Assembly: GCF_034387475.1 (NCBI RefSeq)
Contig: NZ_JAXCIL010000002.1
Coordinates: 1,674,001-1,738,000 of the forward strand
Source: Pseudomonas sp. Teo4
Lineage (GTDB): Bacteria > Pseudomonadota > Gammaproteobacteria > Pseudomonadales > Pseudomonadaceae
Direction: 5' to 3'
Length of the DNA: 64,000 nucleotides
Shown here: piece after piece, positions 37,237-45,745 of the stretch
How the letters are laid out: every line of letters begins with the position of its first letter
Position numbering within the stretch: position 1 is the first letter of the stretch
Translations under genes and position numbers: made by a program
Notes under the pieces: generated by a model
Told to the model about the DNA's origin: nothing
The model's database searches: none
What the model saw: the letters and a program-made list of their open reading frames with translations, nothing else

Positions 37237-38099
37237 GCCTGCTCAATGCCTCGCACAACAGTGTGGCTGACAACCGACACTGGCTGGCGCATCAGCGCGC
37301 GCTGGAAGTCGAACTGATGAAGGCCCGCGAGCGGCAGTGCAACCTCAAGCGCTCGGCCATGGCGCCAGACTGGCTGGGCGGTACGGCAGCGGAGACCGAT
37401 GCCGAGGGCTGGATGATGACCTATCTGGACCTGATGACGCTGCTGCTGGTCATGGTCCTGGCCATGCTTGCCCAAGCCATGATCAGCCGCAACCAGCCGA
37501 CGCAAGTGCCGTCTGAACTGTTCCAGCCACTCGATATGGCCCAGCTGACAAGAGTCGATCCGCCGGGGGCACTGCTGCGCGTTGCGCCGATCGTGCCCGA
37601 GCCGCCACCCGTAATCGAGGTGCCGCCTGTCACCGAAGTTCCAGTCACCCCGGCGCCGGAAGAGCAAAGCAACCCGCTTGCCGAGCTACCCCTGGACCAG
37701 TTGGGCAGTGATATCGAAGTGATCCGCAATGAGCGCACTGTCAGCTTCCGGATCGACAGCAGCATCCTGTTCCACTCCGGGCAGACCGACCTCGACCCGA
37801 GGGGTTTGCAGGCCCTGCAACGCCTGGCTGGCGTGTTGAGCGGCATCCCCCACCGGATCATCGTTGCCGGCCATACCGACAACCGCACCATCCGCAATGA
37901 GCGCTACCCCTCCAACTGGGAACTGTCCGGCGCCCGGGCCGGCAGCGTCGTGCGCTACCTGCAGCAACAAGGCATCGCTGGCGCCCGGCTCACCGCCGTT
38001 GGTATGGCCGACACCCAGCCGTTGGCGGACAACGCCGATGCGCAGGGGCGGGCGAAAAATCGGCGGGTCGAGTTGACGCTGGAGCGCGCTGAGCCGTGA
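37233..38099 (+). CDS. Second flagellar stator protein, MotB-like
   Basis: 288 residues from ATG 37233. An unusually long cytoplasmic N-terminus (about 62 residues, charged) precedes the single membrane helix MTYLDLMTLLLVMVLAMLAQ, which keeps the ion-binding Asp. A Pro/Val/Glu-rich linker (PEPPPVIEVPPVTEV) leads to an OmpA-like domain with IIVAGHTDNRTIRNERYPSN and NWELSGARA. Partner of the preceding MotA-like protein. A weak stem GAGCCG/CGGCTC (38091-38114) spans the junction with the convergent regulator. Confidence 0.9.
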   Translation: MSLLNASHNSVADNRHWLAHQRALEVELMKARERQCNLKRSAMAPDWLGGTAAETDAEGWMMTYLDLMTLLLVMVLAMLAQAMISRNQPTQVPSELFQPLDMAQLTRVDPPGALLRVAPIVPEPPPVIEVPPVTEVPVTPAPEEQSNPLAELPLDQLGSDIEVIRNERTVSFRIDSSILFHSGQTDLDPRGLQALQRLAGVLSGIPHRIIVAGHTDNRTIRNERYPSNWELSGARAGSVVRYLQQQGIAGARLTAVGMADTQPLADNADAQGRAKNRRVELTLERAEP

Positions 38100-38112
38100 G
38101 GTCAGTCCCGGC

Positions 38113-39495
38113 TCAGTAGAACAGTCGTGGCTCTGGCGAATCCAGCAAGCTGGCCAGCTTGGTCAGGGCGAAGCTCAGTTCCTGGCGGCTGGGTGTCATC
38201 AGGGCAATGCGCACACCGCAGGTGGCTGAGGTTCGTTCCGGCAGGAACTGGCTGCCACTGACCACCGTCACCCCATTGTTGCGAGCCAGGTTGGCGAACT
38301 CGTCGCTGGTCCAAGGCTCGGGCAGCTCCAGCCAGATATGGAAGCTGTTGGGCTGGCTGCGAATGTTGTACTGGCCGAGGATTTCCCGAGCCATTTGCTG
38401 ACGTGCCGCAGCTTCGTTCTGCTGCACCTGGATCAATTGATCGGCCTTGCCGCTGTTGATCAGGTTGCTGGCCAGTTGGGCCATCAGCGGCGAAGGCATC
38501 CAGACGCTGCTGCGCACCATCGACGACAGCCGCGACAGGGTTTGCGGCGGGGCATACAGGTAGCCGATGCGCAGCGCCGGCAGCACGCTCTTGGACAGGC
38601 TGGTCAGGTACACCGAACGCTCGGGCGCATAGGCGGCCAGCGGTTTGTAGTCGGGGGCCGGCTCAAGAAAACCGTAAATATCGTCATCGATGATGAACAG
38701 GTCGAACTCGCGGGCGATCTGCGCAATCGCCTCGCGCCGTTCGCGGGGCATGATCGAGTTGGTCGGGTTCTGGTGGGTGGCGACGCAGACCAGCAGGGCA
38801 GGGCGGTGCTCACGACAAGCTGCGCGAAGAGCCTCCGGGATCAGGCCGTGCTCGTCCATCGCCACGCCGCGCAGACGGCGCCCCATGCTGTGGGCCAGTG
38901 AAATGATGCCCGGGTAGCAGAACGACTCGCACAGAATCACATCGTCGCTTTTCGACAGGCTGCTGATGGCCACCAGCAGGCCATGTTGCGCGCCAGAGGT
39001 CAGCACCACCTGCTGCCAGCGGGCTTCGGGCAGCCAGCGCTGGATCCAGGCCGCACCCGCCTGCTTGTGCGTCGCATGGCCACCTTCGGTGACGTAGTCC
39101 AGCACCTGAGCCAGGTCGGGGGACTCGGCCAGCTCGTTGATCGCACTGCGCAGCCAGTCGGCCGTGTGCGCGTCATGGGGCTTGATGATCGAGAGGTCGA
39201 CCTGGTCGCTTTCGCTTGGAACAGGGCCTGGGCGAGCAGATGACGCGCTGACGCTGGCCTGCTGCTGCACGAACGTGCCGCGGCCTACTTCACCCACTAC
39301 CAGACCACGCTTGGCGGCTTCGTCGTACGCCCGGCCGATGGTGCCAGGGGTCACATTCAATGACTCGGCCAGCTCCTTGAGCGTTGGCAGGCGATCGCCC
39401 GCTGCCAGGCGGCCATTGCCGATGTCCTGTTCGAGGGCGTCGGCGATCATCAGGTAGACCGGTTGCGACAGGTCACTGTAACGAGGAACCCACAT
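38113..39495 (-). CDS. MocR-family (GntR-HTH plus aminotransferase fold) regulator
   Basis: 460 residues from ATG 39495. N-terminal GntR winged helix about 10-80 (AGDRLPTLKELAESLNVTPG); C-terminal fold-type-I aminotransferase domain about 120-455 with the PLP-lysine in YLTSLSKSVLPALRIGY and FIIDDDIYGFLEP before it. Such regulators (PdxR, GabR, TauR) sense amino compounds through PLP. It is divergent from the TauE/SafE-SDR pair across a region with several related operator-like sites, so it probably controls that pair. The effector is unknown; a taurine-type compound is suggested by the neighbours only. Confidence 0.88.
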   Translation of the reverse strand: MWVPRYSDLSQPVYLMIADALEQDIGNGRLAAGDRLPTLKELAESLNVTPGTIGRAYDEAAKRGLVVGEVGRGTFVQQQASVSASSARPGPVPSESDQVDLSIIKPHDAHTADWLRSAINELAESPDLAQVLDYVTEGGHATHKQAGAAWIQRWLPEARWQQVVLTSGAQHGLLVAISSLSKSDDVILCESFCYPGIISLAHSMGRRLRGVAMDEHGLIPEALRAACREHRPALLVCVATHQNPTNSIMPRERREAIAQIAREFDLFIIDDDIYGFLEPAPDYKPLAAYAPERSVYLTSLSKSVLPALRIGYLYAPPQTLSRLSSMVRSSVWMPSPLMAQLASNLINSGKADQLIQVQQNEAAARQQMAREILGQYNIRSQPNSFHIWLELPEPWTSDEFANLARNNGVTVVSGSQFLPERTSATCGVRIALMTPSRQELSFALTKLASLLDSPEPRLFY

Positions 39496-39543
39496 GGGAA
39501 TGGCACCAGAATCCGCGAGAGCGCGAAAGCCTAGCACGAAAGG

Positions 39544-39699
39544 TCAAATCGAGTTAATTGCCATTGCTTGCGGGCTAATTACATCGATTGACCCGTTAAG
39601 GCCCTTCAAATACCTGCCCTATCTGGCAGCTCGATCCTGATCTACAAAAACATTGAATCGATTCAATTTTTGCAATTACTATGATTGAGTCGATGTAAT
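39544..39699. promoter_or_regulatory. Cluster of ATCGA-centred operator-like sites
   Basis: Four related sites in the divergent promoter region: TCAAATCGAGTTAAT (39544-39558), ATTACATCGATTGA (39578-39591), the perfect palindrome ATTGAATCGATTCAAT (39652-39667) and ATTGAGTCGATGTAAT (39684-39699), whose complement ATTACATCGACTCAAT repeats the second site. Centres are about 34 bases apart in the first pair and 32 in the second, near three helical turns. Likely binding sites of the adjacent MocR regulator. Confidence 0.6.
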
Positions 39700-39732
39700 G
39701 TGAAGGCCCACCCTGTATCAGGATCAATTGGA

Positions 39733-40533
39733 ATGGAATCTATCGCGATGGAACTGTCAGGCACCTTCTGGGCGGAACATTGGTTGTTGGCGATCCTGCT
39801 GCTTGGCGCAATCGCCTTCATCGCCGGCTTCGTGGACAGCATCGCCGGTGGCGGCGGGCTGTTCCTGGTGCCAGGTTTTCTGCTGGTGGGCATGCCACCG
39901 CAGGTCGCCCTTGGCCAGGAAAAACTGGTGAGTACCCTGGGCACGCTGGCGGCCATCAGAAACTTCCTGGCCAACAGCAAGATGGTCTGGCAGGTGGCGT
40001 TGGTCGGTGTGCCGTTCTCGCTGCTGGGTGCCTACCTGGGCGCGCACCTGATCGTGTCGATCTCCCAGGAAACCGTGGGCAAGATCATCCTGGCGCTGAT
40101 TCCCTTCGGCATCCTTATCTTCCTCACACCCAAGGATCGCCCGGTCGAAGAGCGTGAGCTGTCGACGCGCATGCTCTATACCGTGGTGCCGCTGACCTGC
40201 CTCGTCATCGGCTTCTATGACGGCTTCTTCGGCCCGGGCACCGGCAGCATGTTCATCATTGCTTTCCATTACCTGCTGCGCATGGACCTGGTGTCCAGCT
40301 CGGCCAACTCCAAGACCTTCAACTTCGCCTCGAACATCGGCGCGCTGGTGGCCTTCGTGATGGCGGGCAAGGTGGTCTACCTGCTGGCCGTGCCGCTGGT
40401 GCTCTGCAACATCCTCGGCAACCACATGGGCAGCGCACTGGCCATCCGCAAGGGCAACGAGGTGGTCCGCAAGGCCCTGGTGTTCTCGATGCTCTGCCTG
40501 TTCACCAGCCTGGGCGTGAAGTACCTGGCCTGA
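39733..40533 (+). CDS. TauE/SafE-family exporter
   Basis: Membrane transporter of the TSUP family, 266 residues if started at ATG 39733 (39748 and 39685 are alternatives). About eight hydrophobic helices; the duplicated family motif is visible as IAGFVDSIAGGGGLFLVPGF and GFYDGFFGPGTGSMFIIAF. These proteins move sulfonates, sulfite or other organic anions. It is followed 24 bases later by an SDR reductase and faced by a MocR regulator, which resembles isfE-isfD-tauR style taurine/isethionate clusters (inference). Confidence 0.87.
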   Translation: MESIAMELSGTFWAEHWLLAILLLGAIAFIAGFVDSIAGGGGLFLVPGFLLVGMPPQVALGQEKLVSTLGTLAAIRNFLANSKMVWQVALVGVPFSLLGAYLGAHLIVSISQETVGKIILALIPFGILIFLTPKDRPVEERELSTRMLYTVVPLTCLVIGFYDGFFGPGTGSMFIIAFHYLLRMDLVSSSANSKTFNFASNIGALVAFVMAGKVVYLLAVPLVLCNILGNHMGSALAIRKGNEVVRKALVFSMLCLFTSLGVKYLA

Positions 40534-40557
40534 CCCCTCGACCTTTGGAGATACCTG

Positions 40558-41319
40558 ATGAAAACAGCATTCGTAACCGGCGCATCCTCCGGGTTTGGCC
40601 GCGCCATCTGCCAAGTTCTGGTCAAGAAGGGCTACCGCGTGATCGGTGGCGCCCGGCGCACCGACAAACTGCAAGCGCTTGAGGCCGAACTGGGCGACAA
40701 CTTCATCCCGCTGACGCTGGATGTCACCGATGCCCGGTCGATTGCCTCTGCGGTGGAGCAGATCAACGAAGCGGCGCCTAGCATCGACGTGCTGGTCAAC
40801 AACGCTGGCCTGGCGCTGGGCGTCGAGCGTGCCCAGGTCAGCAGCGCGGAAAACTGGCAGCGCATGATCGACACCAACATCACCGGCCTGGCCATGGTGA
40901 CCCATGCGGTGCTGCCGCAGATGGTGGCGGCCGACAGTGGCATGATCATCAACATCGGTTCGATTGCCGGTACTTACCCCTACCCAGGTGGCAATGTCTA
41001 CGGTGCCAGCAAGGCCTTTGTCCGCCAGTTCAGTCTCAACCTGCGGGCCGACCTGGCTGGCACTCGGGTGCGCGTCAGCAATATCGAGCCGGGGCTGTGT
41101 TCGGGCACCGACTTCTCGGTGGTGCGCCTGAACGGTGACCTGGCTGCAGTGGATGCGCTGTACCGCGACGTGCAGGCGATTCTGCCCGAGGACATCGCCG
41201 CGACCGTGGCCTGGATCGCCGAGCAGCCGGCGCATGTGAACATCAATACCGTTGAAATGATGCCGGTGGCGCAGAGCAGTGCGGCGTTGAATGTGGTGCG
41301 TAACCTGCCGCGTTGCTGA
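40558..41319 (+). CDS. NADP-dependent SDR reductase (YdfG/IsfD-like)
   Basis: Short-chain dehydrogenase of 253 residues. Cofactor motif TGASSGFG (residues 8-15), ARRTDK favouring NADP, NNAG at about 81-84, catalytic Ser in NIGSIAG and YGASK (about 147-151). Closest remembered families are YdfG (malonic semialdehyde/3-hydroxy acid dehydrogenase) and IsfD (sulfoacetaldehyde reductase). The TauE/SafE gene upstream makes the IsfD-like role worth considering; YdfG-like activity is the conservative alternative. TTGGAG lies before the ATG. Confidence 0.87.
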   Translation: MKTAFVTGASSGFGRAICQVLVKKGYRVIGGARRTDKLQALEAELGDNFIPLTLDVTDARSIASAVEQINEAAPSIDVLVNNAGLALGVERAQVSSAENWQRMIDTNITGLAMVTHAVLPQMVAADSGMIINIGSIAGTYPYPGGNVYGASKAFVRQFSLNLRADLAGTRVRVSNIEPGLCSGTDFSVVRLNGDLAAVDALYRDVQAILPEDIAATVAWIAEQPAHVNINTVEMMPVAQSSAALNVVRNLPRC

Positions 41320-41413
41320 GCGGAGCATATCTTCGGCAAATTGCCTCCTACAGGTAGTGGTTAACCTGTGGGGCAGGTTGCTTGGTTAAAATCCCGAAGC
41401 TTGCGACGTTCTG

Positions 41414-41523
41414 GTGGGAGCTGGCGCCAGCCGGCGATGGGACGCATTGCGGCCCCAACTGTGGTGGCCTTGGTATCGTTGCGAGCGCTTCGCACTCGAT
41501 CGCAGGCTGCCGCCAGCTCCCAC
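41414..41523. repeat. REPIN-like inverted repeat
   Basis: GTGGGAGCTGGCGCCAGCC at 41414-41432 and the diverged inverse GGCTGCCGCCAGCTCCCAC at 41505-41523. Same REP family as at 8510 but with the arms in the opposite relative orientation. It fills most of the gap between the SDR gene and the DUF3077 gene. Confidence 0.8.
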
Positions 41524-41576
41524 GGGGTTTAACACCCGATGTTGTAGTTAGCTTGCCGGCGATTGGCCCCCGAAGG

Positions 41577-41846
41577 TCAATGCAACCGGTTCTTGCTCAT
41601 CTCGATTTCATTCATCAGCGCCTTGGCCAAGGCCGTCAGATAATCTGCTGCGCCCAGCAGCTTGTGGTCATCTTCCATGTCGCCCTCACGCACCAGGTGC
41701 TTGATATAGCCGAGTAAAACCGAGACCTGCTCGTAGGCGTCGTCAATCGGCACGCCGGGCTGTACTCGCAGCAAGTTGATGGGCGGGTTGCCGACTTCAA
41801 GGAAGGTTTCCACGCCGATGGTGGTGATGTTGGGTTCGTCGGCCAT
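41577..41846 (-). CDS. DUF3077-type small protein
   Basis: 89 residues from ATG 41846 (start MADEPNITTIGVETFLEVGN). A small acidic, mostly helical protein with LLGYIKHLVREGDMEDDHKL; I recognise it as the Pseudomonas DUF3077 family. No function known, no signal peptide or membrane segment. It follows the DUF6124 gene by four bases, so the two form an operon. Confidence 0.8.
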   Translation of the reverse strand: MADEPNITTIGVETFLEVGNPPINLLRVQPGVPIDDAYEQVSVLLGYIKHLVREGDMEDDHKLLGAADYLTALAKALMNEIEMSKNRLH

Positions 41847-41850
41847 GTCG

Positions 41851-42120
41851 TCACTCCTTGGCCTGCTGGCCGAAGAGCCGAGTCTGCACATGCTCAACCA
41901 GCGAATAGGCAATCTCGCTGGCATGCATCGCATTGCCCAGCATGTTCAGCCCAGGTTCGCCGGCGCGGGCGCGGCAGTGTTCGTCGATGGTTTCGATGAC
42001 GCCGCGTAGCAGCTCACTGACGTGGGCGAGGGCGTCGGGTGGGTACATGTCGGATTGGACGGTGAAGAAAGGGGTGGTGACCGGGGTGCGGTGGGGTGGG
42101 TCGGGTACGATCTTTTTCAT
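41851..42120 (-). CDS. DUF6124-type small protein
   Basis: 89 residues, MKKIVPDPPHRTPVTTPFFT at the start, then helices with DALAHVSELLRGVIETIDEH. A Pseudomonas-restricted family of unknown function, often found in several copies per genome with DUF3077 partners (from memory). Its ribosome site lies inside a stretch (GAAATCAAGAG) that can pair with an upstream leader segment, described separately. Confidence 0.8.
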   Translation of the reverse strand: MKKIVPDPPHRTPVTTPFFTVQSDMYPPDALAHVSELLRGVIETIDEHCRARAGEPGLNMLGNAMHASEIAYSLVEHVQTRLFGQQAKE

Positions 42121-42129
42121 GGCAAATCT

Positions 42130-42322
42130 CTTGATTTCGTGACCGAGAGCTGCGACCCAAACCTTCTCACGGGTTTAGGGTGGCAGCGGTGTACGGGGTG
42201 AGAACCCGGAGAAATCAAGCAAAACCCGGCCAGGACGAAGCCTGCCCGTACACAGCTGCCATAAAAGATACTGCTGCTTGAAATCTTGCGGGTTCTCACA
42301 CCCGGTCGCCGAAACGACCCGG
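42130..42322 (-). promoter_or_regulatory. Structured leader of the DUF6124-DUF3077 operon
   Basis: In transcript order: a hairpin at 42322-42301; B' TGAGAACCCGCAAGATTTCA.. (42298-42276); A' (42260-42245); B GCTTGATTTCTCCGGGTTCT.. (42220-42199); A (42197-42182); C GAAATCAAG (42138-42130), which overlaps the ribosome site. B' pairs with B (10 plus 5 bp), A' with A (15 of 16), giving interleaved, pseudoknot-like pairing; B can alternatively pair perfectly with C (9 bp). This looks like an RNA switch or attenuator; the transcription start is unknown. Confidence 0.5.
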
Positions 42323-42451
42323 AAACGTTATCCGTGAGGCATTTCCCCGACAACAGCGATGGTTCAGCAGCGCGCGTAGGATAATTCCCAAGCATGCTGG
42401 TCTTGAAGCATTTGGTTTCAGGTTCAGAAATGTCTTACAGCCGCTGGCCTC

Positions 42452-42533
42452 TTCGCGGGTAAACCCGCTCCCACAGGTGCGGTGCAGCTTCAGGGGTCGG
42501 CATTAATCCTGTGGGAGCGGGTTTACCCGCGAA
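42452..42533. repeat. REPIN upstream of fdoG
   Basis: Inverted REP pair, TTCGCGGGTAAACCCGCTCC at 42452-42471 and the complement at 42514-42533, with CCACAGG shoulders. Same type as the REPIN at 48313-48394. Confidence 0.9.
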
Positions 42534-42676
42534 AGGGCCTTCAACCCTGACCCACGTCATCGCACTTCCCTGATTCTTGTCTAGTCTTAACAGTTGGCGG
42601 CATTTATTTGCCACCACCGTGATGACCAGAGGCGCCGGCCATGTTCTGGCGCCCGAAACCTGATCAGGAGTGCACG

Positions 42677-45600
42677 ATGGACCTCAACCGTCGGCAGTTC
42701 TTCAAGGTCGCCGCCGTCGGCCTTGGAGGCTCGAGCCTGGCGGCGTTGGGCATGGCCCCGACGCCGGCATTCGCCGAGCAGGTGCGCCACTTCAAGCTGG
42801 CGCACACCAAAGAAGCTCGCAATACCTGCCCCTACTGCTCGGTCGGCTGCGGCCTGATCATGTACAGCCAGGGCGATGCGGGCAAAAACGTCAAACAGAA
42901 CATCATCCACATCGAAGGCGACGCCGATCACCCGGTCAACCGTGGCACCCTGTGCCCCAAAGGTGCCGGCCTGCTCGACTTTATCCACAGCCCCAGCCGC
43001 CTCAAGTACCCCGAAGTGCGCAAGCCGGGCAGCAAGGAGTGGGTGCAGGTCAGCTGGGATGACGCGCTCGACCGCATCGCCGACCTGATGAAGCAGGACC
43101 GCGATGCCAACTTCATCGAGAAGAATGCCCAGGGCCAGACGGTCAACCGTTGGCTCACCACCGGTTTCCTCGCTGCATCCGCCGCCTCCAGCGAGGCAGG
43201 CTACCTGACCCACAAGGTCATCCGCGCAACAGGCATGCTGGGGTTCGATAACCAAGCGCGTGTCTGACATGGCCCGACGGTGGCAAGTCTTGCCCCGACG
43301 TACGGCCGTGGCGCCATGACCAACCACTGGTCCGATATCGCTAACGCGAATCTGGTCCTGGTGATGGGTGGCAACGCAGCAGAAGCGCACCCGTGCGGCT
43401 TCAAGTGGGTGACCGAGGCCAAGGCGCACAACAAGGCGCGGCTGATCGTGGTCGACCCGCGGTTTACCCGTACCGCCTCGGTGGCGGATTACTACGCGCC
43501 GATTCGCACCGGCAGCGACATCGCCTTCATGGGCGGGCTGATCAACTACCTGCTGAGCAACGACAAGATCCAGCACGAGTACGTGCGCAATTACACAGAT
43601 GTGTCGTTCATCGTCAAGGAAACCTATGGTTTCGAAGACGGGCTGTTCAGCGGCTACGACGCGGCCAAGCGTGTGTATGCCGACAAGTCCGGCTGGGGCT
43701 ACGAGATTGGCGAAGATGGCTTCGCCAAGGTCGACCCGACCCTGCAGCACCCGCGTTGCGTCTATCAGCTGATGAAGCAGCACTACAGCCGCTACACCCC
43801 GGAAGTGGCAAGCATGACTTGCGGCATGCCGCAGGACGCCATGATGAAGATCTGGGAAGAGATCGCCACCTGCTCGGTACCGGGCAAGACCATGACGATT
43901 CTCTACGCGCTGGGCTGGACGCAGCATTCGATTGGCGCACAGATCATCCGCAGTGCGGCAATGGTGCAGTTGCTGCTGGGTAACGTCGGCATGCCCGGTG
44001 GTGGGGTGAACGCCTTGCGTGGCCACTCCAACATCCAGGGCCTGACTGACCTGGGGCTGCTGTCGAACTCGCTGCCGGGTTACCTGACCCTGGCGGGCGA
44101 TGCCGAGCAGGACTATGCCGCCTACATCGACAAGCGCGCTTCCAAGCCGTTGCGTCCAGGGCAGCTGTCGTACTGGCAGAACTACGGCAAGTTCCACGTC
44201 AGCCTGATGAAAGCCTGGTATGGCGCCAATGCCACCGCCGAAAACAACTGGGGCTACGACTGGCTGCCCAAGCTCGACGTGCCGGCCTACGACGTGCTGC
44301 GCATGTTCGAGATGATGGGCCAGGGCAAGGTCAACGGCTACCTGTGCCAAGGCTTCAACCCGATTGCCGCGTTGCCGGACAAAAACCGCGTAACCGCAGC
44401 CTTGGGCAAGCTCAAGTGGCTGGTGATCATGGACCCGCTGGCCACCGAGACCTCGGAGTTCTGGCGCAATGCCGGGCCGTTCAACGATGTCGACACGGCC
44501 AATATCCAGACCGAAGTCATTCGCCTGCCCACCACCTGCTTCGCCGAGGAGGACGGCTCGCTGGTCAACAGCAGCCGCTGGCTGCAATGGCACTGGAAAG
44601 GTGCCGACGGCCCGGGCGAGACCCGCACCGACGTGCACATCATGAGCGAGCTGTTCCTGCGCCTGCGTCATCGCTACCAGGCTGAAGGCGGTGCGTATCC
44701 AGACGCCATCATGAACATCAATTGGCCGTACAAGGTTCCCGAAGAGCCATCGCCCGAGGAGCTGGCCAAGGAGATGAACGGCTGGGCCGTGAGCGACGTT
44801 ACCGATGCCACTGGCGCGCAGCTTAAAGCGGGCCAGCAGCTGTCGGGCTTCGGCCAGCTCAAGGACGACGGCAGTACTGCTTCGGGCTGCTGGATTTTCG
44901 CCGGCTGCTGGACCGAGCAGGGCAACCAGATGGCCCGTCGTGACAACAGCGACCCGTACGGCATGCACCAGGTGCAGAACTGGGCCTGGGCCTGGCCGGC
45001 CAACCGGCGCATCCTCTACAACCGCGCCTCCTGCGACCCACAGGGCAAACCATGGGACCCAGAGAAAAAACGCCTGGTGTGGTGGAACGGCAAGGCCTGG
45101 ACCGGTACCGACGTGCCGGACTTCAAGGTCGATTCGCCACCGGAGGCGGGGATGAACCCGTTCATCATGAACCCTGAGGGCGTGGCGCGGTTCTTCGCCG
45201 TCGACAAGATGGCCGAGGGGCCGTTCCCCGAGCACTACGAGCCGTTCGAGACGCCCATCGGCATCAACCCACTGCACCCGCAGAACAAGAAGGTCGTCAG
45301 CAACCCGGCCGGGCGGGTCTTCGACTCGGTGTGGGACACCCTCGGTACGCACGACGAGTTCCCTTACGCGGCAACCACCTACCGGCTGACCGAACACTTC
45401 CACTTCTGGAGCAAGCATTGCCGGCTCAACGCCATTGCCCAGCCCGAGCAGTTCGTCGAGATCGGCGAGGTGCTGGCCAACGAGAAGGGCATCAAGGCCG
45501 GCGACCGGGTGCGGGTGTCGAGCAAGCGCGGGCATATCGACGCGGTGGCGGTGGTGACCAAGCGGATTCGTCCGCTGCAGGTCAACAACCAGACCGTGCA

Positions 45601-45745
45601 CCAGATCGGCATCCCGTTGCACTGGGGCTTCACCGGTTCCACCCGGCACGGCTACCTGACCAACACCTTGGTGCCGTTCCTCGGTGATGGCAACACCCAG
45701 ACGCCGGAGTCCAAGTCGTTCCTCGTCAAAGTGGAGAAACTCTGA
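42677..45745 (+). CDS. fdoG: Formate dehydrogenase-N/O alpha subunit, selenoprotein
   Basis: Molybdopterin/selenocysteine catalytic subunit, oxidising formate in the periplasm. 1022 residues when the in-frame TGA at 43265-43267 is read as selenocysteine (Sec197; E. coli FdnG has Sec196). Tat signal [15 protein letters not shown] at the N-terminus, 4Fe-4S ligands in [11 protein letters not shown] and GTLCPKGAG, and [21 protein letters not shown] at the active site. A SECIS-like hairpin follows the TGA. Start ATG 42677 has CAGGAG upstream. Automatic annotation may split it into two genes. FdnG versus FdoG cannot be told apart by sequence alone. Confidence 0.96.
43265..43296 (+). promoter_or_regulatory. 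Selenocysteine UGA codon and SECIS-like hairpin in fdoG
   Basis: TGA at 43265-43267; apical hairpin GGTGGCAA-GTC-TTGCCCC at 43279-43296 with a 5-bp GGCAA/TTGCC stem and a GU in the loop, 22 bases from the UGA. It resembles the E. coli fdnG SECIS apex bound by SelB. Confidence 0.85.

Noticed and set aside
39757..41328. 523-codon frame antisense to the TauE/SafE and SDR genes
   Set aside because: Rich in His, Gln and Arg with no fold signature; both sense genes show clear family motifs.
42452..42533. CRISPR-like repeat pairs
   Set aside because: These are inverted, not direct, repeats with non-uniform loops, found singly between genes; they are REPINs.
43265..43267. Premature stop making fdoG a pseudogene
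   Set aside because: The TGA is at the conserved selenocysteine position, followed by a SECIS-like hairpin, and selAB plus tRNA-Sec lie nearby.
42587..45649. 1020-codon open frame antisense to nearly all of fdoG
   Set aside because: High-GC codon bias on the sense strand leaves the opposite frame open. The product is His/Val/Gly-rich without recognisable domains, and fdoG is certain.
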